Assembly: GCA_009694955.1 (NCBI GenBank)
Contig: SIBZ01000004.1
Location: 1-39,703 of the forward strand
Direction: 5' to 3'
Length of the DNA stretch: 39,703 nucleotides
DNA from: Candidatus Tayloriibacteriota bacterium
GTDB lineage: Bacteria > Patescibacteriota > Minisyncoccia > Phycocordibacterales > UBA10002
Shown here: positions 1-6,768 of the stretch, in pieces
Numbering within the stretch: position 1 is the first letter of the stretch
Layout of the letters: each line of letters opens with the position of its first letter
The notes under the pieces: generated by a model
What the model was told of the DNA's origin: nothing
Databases searched by the model: none
The model's input: only the letters and a program-made list of their open reading frames with translations
Position numbers and translations under genes: made by a program

Positions 1-147
1 TTATTGCCTTGATACCAACTACCAATCATTGACCACATCTGGCCCTCTCTTTCTTTTTCGGGCTTGGCTGAATTACCAAAGAACCCGTTTCAAGCCTAGT
101 CTGTAGGAACGAGATTAAAAGGTCAAGGAAATTTCGGCTAGTCGTTT

Positions 148-423
148 CTATGAGTTTTTCTCTTCCTTTTTCAGCCAGCGGACGAGATAGACCGAGAGTA
201 AAACAACGACAAGCGTGATGATGATGGCGTACAAAAATTTGGCGAGAAGGCCGTTTTTATCCAGCGGAAAAAGATACTCAATCAGCGCTTTAATCGCGTC
301 GTTCCACGCGAGCCCCGCGACGAGGCCGAGACCTGCGGTGATAAAGCCGAGCGTGCGCTCGCGCACTTCTTTCTGAAGCGTCTTTCCCTCTTCTTTTACT
401 TTTTCGAGATGCATCGGTTGCAT
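148..423 (-). CDS. DUF5654-like small membrane protein
   Basis: The 91-residue product has a charged N-terminal helix (about residues 5-25), then two hydrophobic segments at about 26-52 and 62-82, and a lysine-rich tail. The first segment carries a GLVAGLAWNDAIKALIEYLFP block that I recognise from DUF5654 proteins of CPR bacteria and archaea; their function is unknown. It lies 33 nt downstream of the HAD phosphatase gene on the same strand, so co-transcription is likely. The start is not certain: two in-frame ATGs lie three codons apart and neither has a clear Shine-Dalgarno sequence. The gap to the upstream gene is made of a CTACTAAC-type repeat. Confidence 0.75.
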   Translation of the reverse strand: MQPMHLEKVKEEGKTLQKEVRERTLGFITAGLGLVAGLAWNDAIKALIEYLFPLDKNGLLAKFLYAIIITLVVVLLSVYLVRWLKKEEKNS

Positions 424-470
424 TTTTTCTACTAACTACTTACTACGAGCTACTTTCTACTTACTGATGT
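424..470. repeat. CTACTAAC-type short-period repeat
   Basis: Degenerate copies of a 7-8 nt unit (ctactaa, ctactta, ctacttt) fill the gap between the HAD phosphatase and the DUF5654 gene and run into the last codons of the phosphatase. A second stretch of the same family lies at 13074-13114, at the 3' end of the helicase-nuclease gene. Confidence 0.6.
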
Positions 471-1146
471 TATACACCACGTCCTTCCGTTCCACCACCA
501 CACGCCATTTATTGCGCTTCGCGTGGGCATACAGCTTCGCGTTCGGGTTAAAACAAATCGGCTCCGATACCAGCTCAAGGAACGGGATATCACTTTCGGT
601 ATCGCCTACTCCGACCGAGCCCTTGAGGGTAAGGTCCTCTTTCTCAACGGCACGCTTCACGACAAGCGCTTTGTTCAGCATAAAATGCAACTCGGTAATC
701 TCGCCGGTAAAACGGTCGGACGGACCTGTCTCGTACATCATCCCGTAGACCTTATCAAACCCAAGCCGTTTACAGAAATGGTCAAGGACACCCTTCGGTG
801 AATGTGAGACAGCGAGCAGAAAGAACCCTTTCTTCTTATACTCCTTTATCAAGTCACGTGTGAAGCGGTACACTCTATCTTTCTGCTCCGCGACGACTTC
901 TTCAGCGATGCGGGAGAATTCTTTGTACTCCACGCCTTTAATATTCGCCATAAAGACCTTCACAACCGCCATAATGTAGGCGTCGTAGTCACCTTTCCGG
1001 TCCAGCCACGCGAGCTTCTGGCGTGCGAAATCGGCGTTTGCGTTCTTGCTGAAAATCCCCTCTTCAATCATCCGGTCCACAATCTGGATAAGGAGCGAGG
1101 AACGGAAGATAGTTCCATCTATGTCGAAGATTGCTACCTTTTTCAT
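457..1146 (-). CDS. HAD-family phosphatase (SerB/HAD-IB-like)
   Basis: The 229-residue protein opens with the HAD motif I, FDIDGTIFRSS at about residues 7-17 with the two catalytic aspartates. Motif II is the serine in LLAVSHSPKG (about 112-121), and motif III/IV is GVGDTESDIPFLELV (about 179-193), preceded by a lysine-bearing segment. The order and the helical cap between motifs I and II fit the HAD-IB group, which contains phosphoserine phosphatases and related small-molecule phosphatases. The substrate cannot be told from sequence. The -10 box TACTAT lies 6 nt before the ATG, so the mRNA may be leaderless. The DUF5654 gene follows on the same strand. Confidence 0.8.
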   Translation of the reverse strand: MKKVAIFDIDGTIFRSSLLIQIVDRMIEEGIFSKNANADFARQKLAWLDRKGDYDAYIMAVVKVFMANIKGVEYKEFSRIAEEVVAEQKDRVYRFTRDLIKEYKKKGFFLLAVSHSPKGVLDHFCKRLGFDKVYGMMYETGPSDRFTGEITELHFMLNKALVVKRAVEKEDLTLKGSVGVGDTESDIPFLELVSEPICFNPNAKLYAHAKRNKWRVVVERKDVVYNISK

Positions 1147-1152
1147 ACACTC

Positions 1153-1161
1153 ATAGTAGCA
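1153..1161 (-). promoter_or_regulatory. Extended -10 promoter of the HAD phosphatase
   Basis: On the minus strand TGC-TACTAT (extended -10 form) ends 6 nt before the ATG at 1146. Transcription would begin at or within one base of the start codon. No convincing -35 was seen. Confidence 0.5.
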
Positions 1162-1172
1162 TATTCGGAAAC

Positions 1173-1201
1173 TTGACAGGAATGTACAAAAGATTCAGTA
1201 T
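1173..1201 (+). promoter_or_regulatory. Sigma-70 promoter of the 1219 gene
   Basis: A perfect -35 TTGACA (1173-1178) and a 17-nt spacer precede CAGTAT (1196-1201). TATATT two bases further on is an alternative -10. The predicted leader is about 10-15 nt and contains AGGA 7 nt before the ATG. The promoter is back to back with that of the HAD gene. Confidence 0.6.
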
Positions 1202-1218
1202 ATTTTCAGGATTGAACT

Positions 1219-1626
1219 ATGAAAACACCGAGACACTTCATCGTCTACGACACTGACGAGCCAACAAGTTATCTCAATATCCAGGTTATCGCCGATTGGC
1301 AAGAACGGAACGGAATCGCGCTTATCATCTGCCATACCCTAGAAAGTTTGAAGCGTATCCTACAGGATTTCCCGCACGACATCGTACTCGTGTCGCTCGC
1401 GAATCGCGAGCGTGCCGCGAGGGGCACTCTCTTTCTACGCAACCACGGCGTATCCTTCATCATCATACCGGAGAAGTTGTTTCTGGTTGATTACTTTGAT
1501 GTCGAAACGCTTGACCTTGTCCCGCCCGAACTGGTGTTCGGACGGAAACTGGTTGGGTCGAGGTTCCACCGTACCCACCATGTGGTCAACTGGGGACGAA
1601 CGGTGGATACTCTTTCCTCACGCTAG
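1219..1626 (+). CDS. Unknown 135-residue protein with receiver-like alpha/beta pattern
   Basis: I do not recognise a family. The chain alternates hydrophobic strands (HFIVYD, IALIIC, DIVLVSL, VSFIIIP) with helices, as small Rossmann-like or response-regulator-like domains do. The usual phospho-acceptor aspartate pocket is not evident, so a receiver role is only a shape resemblance. It has its own TTGACA promoter and a strong intrinsic terminator 6 nt after the stop, so it is a single-gene transcription unit. It is divergent from the HAD phosphatase and convergent with metK. There is no signal peptide or membrane segment, so it should be cytoplasmic. Confidence 0.65.
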   Translation: MKTPRHFIVYDTDEPTSYLNIQVIADWQERNGIALIICHTLESLKRILQDFPHDIVLVSLANRERAARGTLFLRNHGVSFIIIPEKLFLVDYFDVETLDLVPPELVFGRKLVGSRFHRTHHVVNWGRTVDTLSSR

Positions 1627-1631
1627 GCAAA

Positions 1632-1670
1632 CGGCGCTCCGACAGTTTTGTCGCGAGCGCCGCCTTTTTT
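1632..1670 (+). terminator. Intrinsic terminator of the 1219 gene
   Basis: CGGCGCTC (1632-1639) pairs with GAGCGCCG (1655-1662). The stem is extended by CGACA/TGTCG with one bulge, and T6 follows at 1665-1670. Confidence 0.85.
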
Positions 1671-1689
1671 CTCACAATCCTTGTGGAAA

Positions 1690-2745
1690 TTACAGCTTGA
1701 TGATTTTCTCCCAAGGCAATCCCTTCTTGCCGAAGTGGCCATAAGCGGCAGTCGCTTGATACCACGGTTTCCGTAAATCAAGCCGTTCAATAATCGCAAG
1801 CGGACGGAAGTCAAAATGCTTTTTCACGAGTGACGCAAGACTCTTCCCTTTCTCGTCAATCGCGTGGACCATAAGGGGATCAATATGGCCAATCGCGTAG
1901 GCAACCGAGACAAGACACTCTTTCGCATATCCGTTCGCTACGATATTCTTCGCCACGAACCGGCACATATACGCGGCGGAACGGTCTACCTTGGTGAGGT
2001 CCTTTCCTGAGAACGCCCCTCCCCCGTGGCAGATAAGTCCGCCGTAGGTGTCTACCATAATTTTGCGCCCCGTGAGTCCCGCGTCCGCCTCAAATCCTCC
2101 CTGTACGAAATTCCCCGTCGGATTTACGAGCACTTCCACTCCTTTGAGTGAACCGATAATCGGAGCGATAATTTTTTTCGTCACTGTCTCCGTCACTTCG
2201 TCGTGGCCGACGCTCTTGTCATGCTGAGTAGAGACAAGCGCGGTTGCAATTTTGTTATTCAGAATCGTAATTTGCGTTTTACCGTCTGGCTTCAGCCATT
2301 TGATTTCCTTCTTCTCTCGCGCTTCCTGAAGTCTTCGTGCCATCTTGTGCACTAATACAACACCAGTCGGCAAATATTCCGGAGTTTCCTTCGTGGCGAA
2401 ACCATACATAATACCTTGGTCACCCGCGCCTCCCGTATTCACACCCTGCGCGATGTCCGGTGACTGCTCTACGATAAAGACCTGGATATCCAAAGGTTTG
2501 GTATAGCCGATGCTCCGGTATACAGCCGCGGCTATTTTCTTATAGTCTACCTTAGCGTTAGTGGTAACTTCCCCACCAAGAACGAGATGTCCGTGGCTTC
2601 CGAAGGTTTCCACTGCGACACGGCTCATCGGGTCTTGACGCATGCACTCGTCTAAAATAGCATCCGAAATCTGGTCACAGACTTTATCCGGATGGCCATT
2701 CGTAACGCTTTCTACGGTATATGTTCTTCTATCGTGTATGTGCAT
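1690..2745 (-). CDS. metK: S-adenosylmethionine synthetase
   Basis: The enzyme makes SAM from methionine and ATP in the cytoplasm. Family hallmarks are present: ESVTNGHPDKVCDQ near the N-terminus (residues 12-25), the GAGDQGIMYG ATP-binding motif (about 106-115), and the GGGAFSGKD phosphate-binding loop followed by KVDRSAAY (about 240-257). At 351 residues it is shorter than typical bacterial enzymes (about 380-400), but all motifs are in order. Upstream lies a SAM-I type riboswitch with its own terminator, then an AT-rich repeat stretch of about 95 nt before the ATG. No Shine-Dalgarno is evident. Expression should therefore be switched off at transcription when SAM is plentiful. Confidence 0.95.
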   Translation of the reverse strand: MHIHDRRTYTVESVTNGHPDKVCDQISDAILDECMRQDPMSRVAVETFGSHGHLVLGGEVTTNAKVDYKKIAAAVYRSIGYTKPLDIQVFIVEQSPDIAQGVNTGGAGDQGIMYGFATKETPEYLPTGVVLVHKMARRLQEAREKKEIKWLKPDGKTQITILNNKIATALVSTQHDKSVGHDEVTETVTKKIIAPIIGSLKGVEVLVNPTGNFVQGGFEADAGLTGRKIMVDTYGGLICHGGGAFSGKDLTKVDRSAAYMCRFVAKNIVANGYAKECLVSVAYAIGHIDPLMVHAIDEKGKSLASLVKKHFDFRPLAIIERLDLRKPWYQATAAYGHFGKKGLPWEKIIKL

Positions 2746-2751
2746 CGATTT

Positions 2752-2841
2752 GAAATTAATTTTTAATTTTCTAATTTTTTAGTTTCTAAATAATTTCCGG
2801 GTGTCTTTTGTTTAAAAACTGGAAATTGGTTATTAGAAATT
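2752..2841. repeat. AT-rich GAAATT-type repeat in the metK leader
   Basis: Between the riboswitch terminator and the metK ATG lie degenerate units of the type gaaattgg / gaaatta / aattttct. The same kind of unit occurs inside truB at about 6062-6122. Confidence 0.5.
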
Positions 2842-2865
2842 AAAAAACTTTCCCGTAGAGGAAAG
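2842..2865 (-). terminator. Riboswitch-controlled intrinsic terminator before metK
   Basis: On the minus strand CTTTCC and GGAAAG (2848-2853 and 2860-2865) form a hairpin followed directly by T6 (2842-2847). It lies inside the metK leader. Its 5' half is also part of an 8-bp alternative pairing with the riboswitch (2860-2867 with 2879-2886). Confidence 0.85.
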
Positions 2866-2871
2866 ATTTTT

Positions 2872-2986
2872 GGCTAGTATCCTTCCCCGTTCGGGGCTGG
2901 GTTGGCACAGCACTCTTTCGAGCCAGTTGCCGGAGGGTCATTGAGCCAGTACTCTATCCTCACTCTTGATATCGCTATGAAGTTGT
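2872..2986 (-). promoter_or_regulatory. SAM-I (S-box) type riboswitch
   Basis: Read on the minus strand the leader contains, in order, the S-box landmarks: ATCAAGAG just after the 5' P1 strand, ACTGGCTCAATGA, CCGGCAACT, GTGCCAA, and a CCCC-GAAC-GGGG hairpin followed by AAGGATAC, which closes P1. The segment GGAAGGAT (2879-2886) can pair with ATCTTTCC (2860-2867) over 8 bp including one G-U. That would block the terminator at 2842-2865. This is the classic SAM-bound = terminate arrangement, and the gene downstream is metK. The match was made by eye against the known consensus; a covariance model run would settle the subclass. Confidence 0.87.
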
Positions 2987-2993
2987 AACCGAC

Positions 2994-3022
2994 ATACTAC
3001 ACAACTCGCGCCCGACGCGCAA
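2994..3022 (-). promoter_or_regulatory. Sigma-70 promoter of metK
   Basis: On the minus strand TTGCGC (3017-3022), a 17-nt spacer and TAGTAT (2994-2999) place the start site near 2987, just before the riboswitch. Confidence 0.6.
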
Positions 3023-3160
3023 TGTTATTGGGATGTTAATTACACATCAAAGACTTGATTCCTGAAAGGTTTGGAGTAGGATACCCCAAGCTGTGTTGAC
3101 GAATTGGGAATGCTTCCCAGAATGTTCTTTACAGCGACAAACTCCCGCATTTCAAGACCT

Positions 3161-3541
3161 ATGAAAGAACATATCGGTTCCGGTCTCCTATCCGCGATTC
3201 TCATTCTTTTCGCCCTGCAGTCACGGGCCGAGGAAACAGTTTTTATCCCCACCCCAGGAATGACTCCCGGACAAACGGTCCACTTCGAATTCCGGCCCGC
3301 GTCGCCGGACGTACAAGTTGTCGGCATTATCGTGGTCTATAAGCACGTTGCTCCAAAAAAAGAGGGGCAGGCTCCACAGAAAGACCCGCCGGTGATTCCA
3401 CTGAGAAGGGTCCAGGAGACGGCGTTCTGGGAAAAACCGTCGGGAAAAATCGGTCCATTTGAGCTGAAGCTCGGCGAGTCGGCATCAAAGGGAACATTCG
3501 CCGGTGCGCCGGTGCTCGCCGTGCTCAGCCGAAAGTTCTAG
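3161..3541 (+). CDS. Small secreted or anchored protein of unknown function
   Basis: Starting at the ATG at 3161 gives a 126-residue product. It has a short positive N-terminus and a hydrophobic core (SGLLSAILILFAL) ending near SRAEE, as in a Sec signal peptide with cleavage after the alanine. The mature part is beta-rich with proline- and lysine-rich loops. An upstream ATG at 3104 would add 19 residues in front of the signal and spoil it, so I prefer 3161. No family was recognised. It is transcribed away from metK; an imperfect hairpin lies about 30 nt after the stop. Confidence 0.6.
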   Translation: MKEHIGSGLLSAILILFALQSRAEETVFIPTPGMTPGQTVHFEFRPASPDVQVVGIIVVYKHVAPKKEGQAPQKDPPVIPLRRVQETAFWEKPSGKIGPFELKLGESASKGTFAGAPVLAVLSRKF

Positions 3542-3573
3542 CTCTTGGAAATGCTATGAACGAGAAGAATAGT

Positions 3574-3605
3574 GCCACGCGGACAGTACGTCTGCGTGGC
3601 ATTTC
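3574..3605 (+). terminator. Probable terminator hairpin after the secreted protein
   Basis: GCCACGC (3574-3580) pairs with GCGTGGC (3594-3600). The following T-tract is short and interrupted, so the call is moderate. Confidence 0.5.
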
Positions 3606-3606
3606 T

Positions 3607-4197
3607 CTATATCTCTATTTTAATTTTGACCGCCCCCGCTCGTAGTACTTTGGGCGAATCGCCGAGAAACGATACAAGTGTGGAGGGTTTCCCTCTCAAC
3701 CTCCCCGCACTAACATAGACATCTATCTTTTCCCCAAAATACTTTTTCGCCTCCGCGATGGTCTCTGCGGGTTTCTCCCCTTCCGGGTTCGCGCTCGGCG
3801 CGAGAAGCGGGCCGGTTTTTTTTAGCAATGTTTGAAGTTTTTTTGACTTCGGTAAACGAAACGCGAGTGTGTTCGTTCCTAAATGCAGATACGAAAACTT
3901 TTTTGCTTTACACGGGAAAATGACACTTACCTTTCCCGGCCAGACCGTCTTGAGAAAACGCGAAACAGCCGGAGTCGGCGTAATGGCGAATCCGGCCAGT
4001 TCCGTAATGGACGAAATGAGCACAATAAAAGGTTTTTCCGGAGTTTTCCGGCGCAGCGCGTAGAGCTTCTTCACCGCTTTCTTATCCAGCGCCCTCACGA
4101 CGACACCGTAGATGGTGTCGGTTGGGATTACTCCAATGCCCCCTTTTTTCAGAAGATTGATAAGAGTAGAAGGCATGACAGAGTAATCAATCACCAA
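3607..4197 (-). CDS. tsaC: L-threonylcarbamoyladenylate synthase (TsaC/Sua5/YrdC family)
   Basis: This family makes threonylcarbamoyl-AMP from threonine, bicarbonate and ATP, the first step of t6A37 tRNA modification. The YrdC hallmarks are seen: GGIGVIPTDTIYGVV (about residues 19-33), LYALRRKTPEKPFIVLIS (about 45-62), WPGKVSVIFPC, LAFRLPK and APSANPEGEKPA. The length (196 residues) fits the YrdC domain alone without the Sua5 C-terminal domain. The first seven codons are derived from the upstream ATTGGTGATTG repeat, so the ATG at 4176 (MPSTLINLL) is a likely alternative start. trmD, truB and hisS in this window also serve tRNA. Confidence 0.9.
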   Translation of the reverse strand: MVIDYSVMPSTLINLLKKGGIGVIPTDTIYGVVVRALDKKAVKKLYALRRKTPEKPFIVLISSITELAGFAITPTPAVSRFLKTVWPGKVSVIFPCKAKKFSYLHLGTNTLAFRLPKSKKLQTLLKKTGPLLAPSANPEGEKPAETIAEAKKYFGEKIDVYVSAGRLRGKPSTLVSFLGDSPKVLRAGAVKIKIEI

Positions 4198-4256
4198 TAT
4201 CCAACGAAAGAACGTTTCTTTTTGGTTATTGGTGTTTGGTTATTGGTGATTAGTTA
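4184..4256. repeat. TTGGTTATTGGTG-type short-period repeat
   Basis: Units such as ttggttat, tggtgttt and tggtgatt fill the gap between tsaC and the 4250 gene and spill into the tsaC start and the 4250 stop. The same family lies at 6410-6494 and 6777-6812, and a weaker copy at 23004-23040. Confidence 0.65.
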
Positions 4257-4792
4257 GCCTTAAACGTCGCCTCCTCTCCCGCGACAATGACATCTTCGCG
4301 ATAATTGAATGCGGCGGCCCCGACATCCTTGTACACAACAACTTTGTATGTACTGCCCGCGACAGTCGGGCGAAGAAGTTCAATGGTTGTCTTCTGTGCG
4401 TTGCCGACAAACACCTTCTGAGCGCCGAGAATGTTACCAAGCACACCGCCTTTTACCTCACGCACCGCTACCCACAGGATGTCTTTTGCATCGATGCTCG
4501 CGATTTCCACGCGACCGCCAGCAGGTTGGTCGGTGACACTAAGCCCCTTGGTGGTCACTGCCCCCGTCGCAGGGGTTTCGGATGCTTCTTTCTTTTCCGT
4601 CGGCGCGACAACCCCCTCTTTCTCTTTGATAACTTCTCCTACCGCTGCTTCTTCTTTGGACGTTGAAATATTCTTTACCACATCTCCCGTCCGGCGCGCT
4701 TGCCAGAAGACGCCCGTCGCGAACCCGACAAGGAGTCCGATAATGAGAGCGGTGATAATCTTTCCCGATGCGTTACTTTGAGTGGGTTCCAT
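4250..4792 (-). CDS. Membrane-anchored protein with a DUF7282-like domain
   Basis: The 180-residue protein has an N-terminal transmembrane helix (about residues 11-29, KIITALIIGLLVGFATGVFW), an acidic/alanine-rich linker (about 40-85), and a C-terminal beta domain (about 88-178). That domain has the pattern 'ILWVAVREVKGGVLGNILG ... VFVGNAQKTTIELLRP ... YKVVVYKDVG'. It resembles the DUF7282 repeat seen in archaeal and CPR surface proteins. The anchor suggests the domain faces the outside. The function is unknown. The last codons run into the repeat at 4184-4256. Confidence 0.6.
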   Translation of the reverse strand: MEPTQSNASGKIITALIIGLLVGFATGVFWQARRTGDVVKNISTSKEEAAVGEVIKEKEGVVAPTEKKEASETPATGAVTTKGLSVTDQPAGGRVEIASIDAKDILWVAVREVKGGVLGNILGAQKVFVGNAQKTTIELLRPTVAGSTYKVVVYKDVGAAAFNYREDVIVAGEEATFKAN

Positions 4793-4908
4793 GGTACCGA
4801 TGAATTATGAGGTATGAATAATGAATTAAGCTCTAGTGGCTGTATTGTAATCGGTAGTACGTCCTTGAACATCTTTACTTAAAAGGTCTCCTATGTCATA
4901 AATAGGAG

Positions 4909-5652
4909 ATGAACATACTGCGAACACGATTTAAAAAAGACATTGTGTGCGAATTTATTCCTCCCAATCGACCTTCAAACAAGGTGATTATTTTCTGTAA
5001 AGGAATGCCTGGGCTTCCTCGGTTCCCCCAGGTGTTGGAATTCTGGGCGAAAAAAGGCTACTGGGTATTTTTCCCCCGTTATCGTGGCACATGGGAAAGC
5101 GACGGCGAGTTTCTGAAGGAATCTCCCGAAAAGGACATTCTTGATGTCATCGACGAACTCCCAAAAGGATTTACCGACCTCTGGTCCGGTCGGTCCTATA
5201 AGCTATCAGCTAAAAGCTATAAGCTATTCATATTCGGCGGCAGTTTCGGCGGGCCGGCAGCAATACTCTGTTCCCGAGATCCACGTGTGACGAAAGCGGT
5301 CGCCTTCGCGCCAGTTATAGATTGGGAAGCGCCATCCGAGGAAGAACCGATGGATAAACTTGGTGCATTTATTCCGCAAGGGTTTGGACAGAGCTACCGG
5401 TTCTCACAGAAAAATTGGGACCGACTCAGCCACAACGAGTTTTACAGTCCGCTCAAAGAGTCCGATACGATTGATGGCAAAAAACTTCTCATCTTCCACG
5501 CTAAGGATGACGAATCGTGCCACTATCCCTCGACCAAAACATTCGCCGAAAAAACCGGCGCGAAACTCATCACGCTTCGCACCGGTGGCCACTTTGGCAT
5601 CTCAAAATCCATCGAACCGAGATTCTATAAAGAAATCAAGAAATTCCTCTAG
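4909..5652 (+). CDS. Alpha/beta hydrolase (peptidase S9/dienelactone-hydrolase-like)
   Basis: The fold is visible as IIFCKGMPGLP (oxyanion strand), YWVFFPRYRGTWESDG, and the nucleophile elbow FIFGGSFGGPAA with serine in G-x-S-x-G (about residue 112). A late aspartate lies in IFHAKDDES and the histidine in GGHFGISKS. The triad order Ser-Asp-His fits the family. The substrate is unknown and there is no signal peptide. Residues 96-106 (SYKLSAKSYKL), just before the elbow strand, are encoded by an AGCTATAAGCT-type repeat and look like an inserted loop. The start has AGGAG touching the ATG, too close to be a usual Shine-Dalgarno; CATAAA 6 nt upstream could be a -10. Confidence 0.85.
   Translation: MNILRTRFKKDIVCEFIPPNRPSNKVIIFCKGMPGLPRFPQVLEFWAKKGYWVFFPRYRGTWESDGEFLKESPEKDILDVIDELPKGFTDLWSGRSYKLSAKSYKLFIFGGSFGGPAAILCSRDPRVTKAVAFAPVIDWEAPSEEEPMDKLGAFIPQGFGQSYRFSQKNWDRLSHNEFYSPLKESDTIDGKKLLIFHAKDDESCHYPSTKTFAEKTGAKLITLRTGGHFGISKSIEPRFYKEIKKFL
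5194..5229. repeat. AGCTATAAGCT-type repeat inside the hydrolase gene
   Basis: Four to five copies of (t)ataagct / cagct / aaaagct lie in frame in the hydrolase gene and encode SYKLSAKSYKL. The same family lies between genes at 16052-16085, 17780-17808 and 32942-32983, and inside trmD at 32567-32606. Confidence 0.75.
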
Positions 5653-5659
5653 TAGTAAT

Positions 5660-5697
5660 TTTAGCAAAGTAACCACGGCCGTGGTTACTTTGCTAAA
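5660..5697. terminator. 38-bp perfect palindrome between converging genes
   Basis: Positions 5660-5697 form an uninterrupted palindrome centred on GG|CC at 5678/5679, flanked by short A/T runs. It begins 8 nt after the hydrolase stop and contains the truB stop codon (5693-5695). A bidirectional terminator shared by both genes is the simplest reading. Confidence 0.7.
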
Positions 5698-6409
5698 TTA
5701 CTTCTGCATCTTCGATTTTGAATTCTCCTATTCGAGTACGGCGAAGCCCCGCGAGCGTGGCGGGAACTCCAAGACGCCTTCCGAACTCTTCGGCGAGGGA
5801 GCGGATGTAGGTCCCGCTTGTGACGTCGAAGCGGACAGACACCACCACCCCGCCTCCGGCACCCCTCCTCAACTGAGGAGGGGGTGAAGAGACACCGAGA
5901 AACTCCACCGCGGTTATCTCCATCACCTTACTTGGAGTATCTACCACTTCACCGCGCCGTGCTTTTTTATACAGTGCTTCCCCTCCCCGTTTGATAGCGG
6001 AATACGCCGGAACCGGAAGCTCAAGCTTTCCTATCATTGTCTGCAGTATCTTTTCTATTTCTTCGTTTGAAAATTTCTTATCTTGAAAATTAATTGAAAA
6101 TTGGGAATTGGAAATTGGTACTTCTTGGCCAGTGATATCTCCCGTATCCGTTTTTACTCCGAGTAGTATTTCCGCCTCATATGTTTTATCGAGCTTCAAA
6201 AACTCGTGAAGTTTTTTGGTTCCGTCACCAACTCCGATAATCATAAGCCCCGTCGCCATCGGGTCCAGCGTCCCCGCATGCCCCATCTTGCGTATATTCA
6301 GCTTCTTCCTCAGTATGCGAATACAGTCAAAGGAAGTAATTCCCTTCGGCTTATCAATGAGTAGAATATGTTCGGGAAGCACAGTAGGAGTATGGTACAC
6401 TTTTAACAT
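5693..6409 (-). CDS. truB: tRNA pseudouridine-55 synthase
   Basis: TruB converts U55 of the tRNA T-loop to pseudouridine. Hallmarks are LLIDKPKGITSFD (about residues 16-28), GHAGTLDPMATG with catalytic Asp49, YEAEILLGVKTDTGD, PAYSAIKRGGEALYKKAR, and SGTYIRSLAEEFGRRLG. The start at 6409 (MLKVYHT) is preferred because the 12 upstream codons are repeat-derived. Two inserts stand out. Residues about 98-113 are encoded by a GAAATTGG-type repeat. Residues about 174-187 (SSPPPQLRRGAGGG) contain the palindromic element at 5860-5886. Both lie between conserved blocks, so the enzyme is probably still active. Confidence 0.93.
   Translation of the reverse strand: MLKVYHTPTVLPEHILLIDKPKGITSFDCIRILRKKLNIRKMGHAGTLDPMATGLMIIGVGDGTKKLHEFLKLDKTYEAEILLGVKTDTGDITGQEVPISNSQFSINFQDKKFSNEEIEKILQTMIGKLELPVPAYSAIKRGGEALYKKARRGEVVDTPSKVMEITAVEFLGVSSPPPQLRRGAGGGVVVSVRFDVTSGTYIRSLAEEFGRRLGVPATLAGLRRTRIGEFKIEDAEVI
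5860..5886. repeat. Palindromic element inside truB
   Basis: CACCCCTCCTCA (5860-5871) pairs with TGAGGAGGGGGTG (5874-5886) across AC, with one extra G. It encodes part of an in-frame insert in TruB. Its TCCTCAACT core recurs at the 3' end of hisS (10578-10613). Confidence 0.7.
6062..6122. repeat. GAAATTGG-type repeat inside truB
   Basis: Units gaaaattaatt, gaaaattggg, gaattggaaattgg lie in frame in truB and encode roughly PISNSQFSINFQDKKF. The stretch is clearly more AT-rich than the rest of the gene. Confidence 0.6.
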
Positions 6410-6494
6410 ATCATTAATCACCAATAACCAATATCCAATCACCAAGGAAGAAATGATTCTTTTTGGGTATTGATAATTGGTGCTTGGTTATTTT
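6410..6494. repeat. TTGGTTATTGGTG-type repeat between truB and the 6498 gene
   Basis: Copies of tggttatt / tggtgatt / tggatatt fill the divergent gap. They supply spurious upstream start codons to both flanking genes. Confidence 0.65.
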
Positions 6495-6497
6495 ACT

Positions 6498-6752
6498 ATG
6501 TCCCACATAGACCGCCTCGAATTTAAAAAAGCGTTGTACAAACTCCGCGAAAGCGGTTCGTTTTCCAATCATGAAATAGACGAGATAGAGAACGTCTTTT
6601 ACGGTAGCTTACACGAAAGCAATATGTCGGCAGGTATCAGCTCCTCTGAACTCGAAAAAGGCATCGAGTACCTCACACGACATCCCGAAAATCACCATCT
6701 TTCTCACGATGAAATCAAAAAATTGGAGGAGGTGCTGAAGCACTATCTCTAA
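6498..6752 (+). CDS. Small helical protein of unknown function
   Basis: Starting at ATG 6498 (MSHIDRLEFKKAL) gives 84 residues. The chain is predicted mostly helical and charged, with two similar stretches, 'SNHEIDEIENVFYGSL' and 'SHDEIKKLEEVLKHYL', suggesting an internal duplication of a helix-turn unit around an acidic motif. A seven-codon-longer start exists but is repeat-derived. No family recognised. Gene-like codon use and a position between two well-defined gene ends support it. Confidence 0.6.
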   Translation: MSHIDRLEFKKALYKLRESGSFSNHEIDEIENVFYGSLHESNMSAGISSSELEKGIEYLTRHPENHHLSHDEIKKLEEVLKHYL

Positions 6753-6768
6753 GAAAATAACCGAAAAA

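Noticed and set aside
2-106. 34-codon open frame entering at the window start (plus strand), ending ...RFKPSL
   Set aside because: Could be the C-terminus of a gene outside the window, but there is no family motif and it is too short to support.
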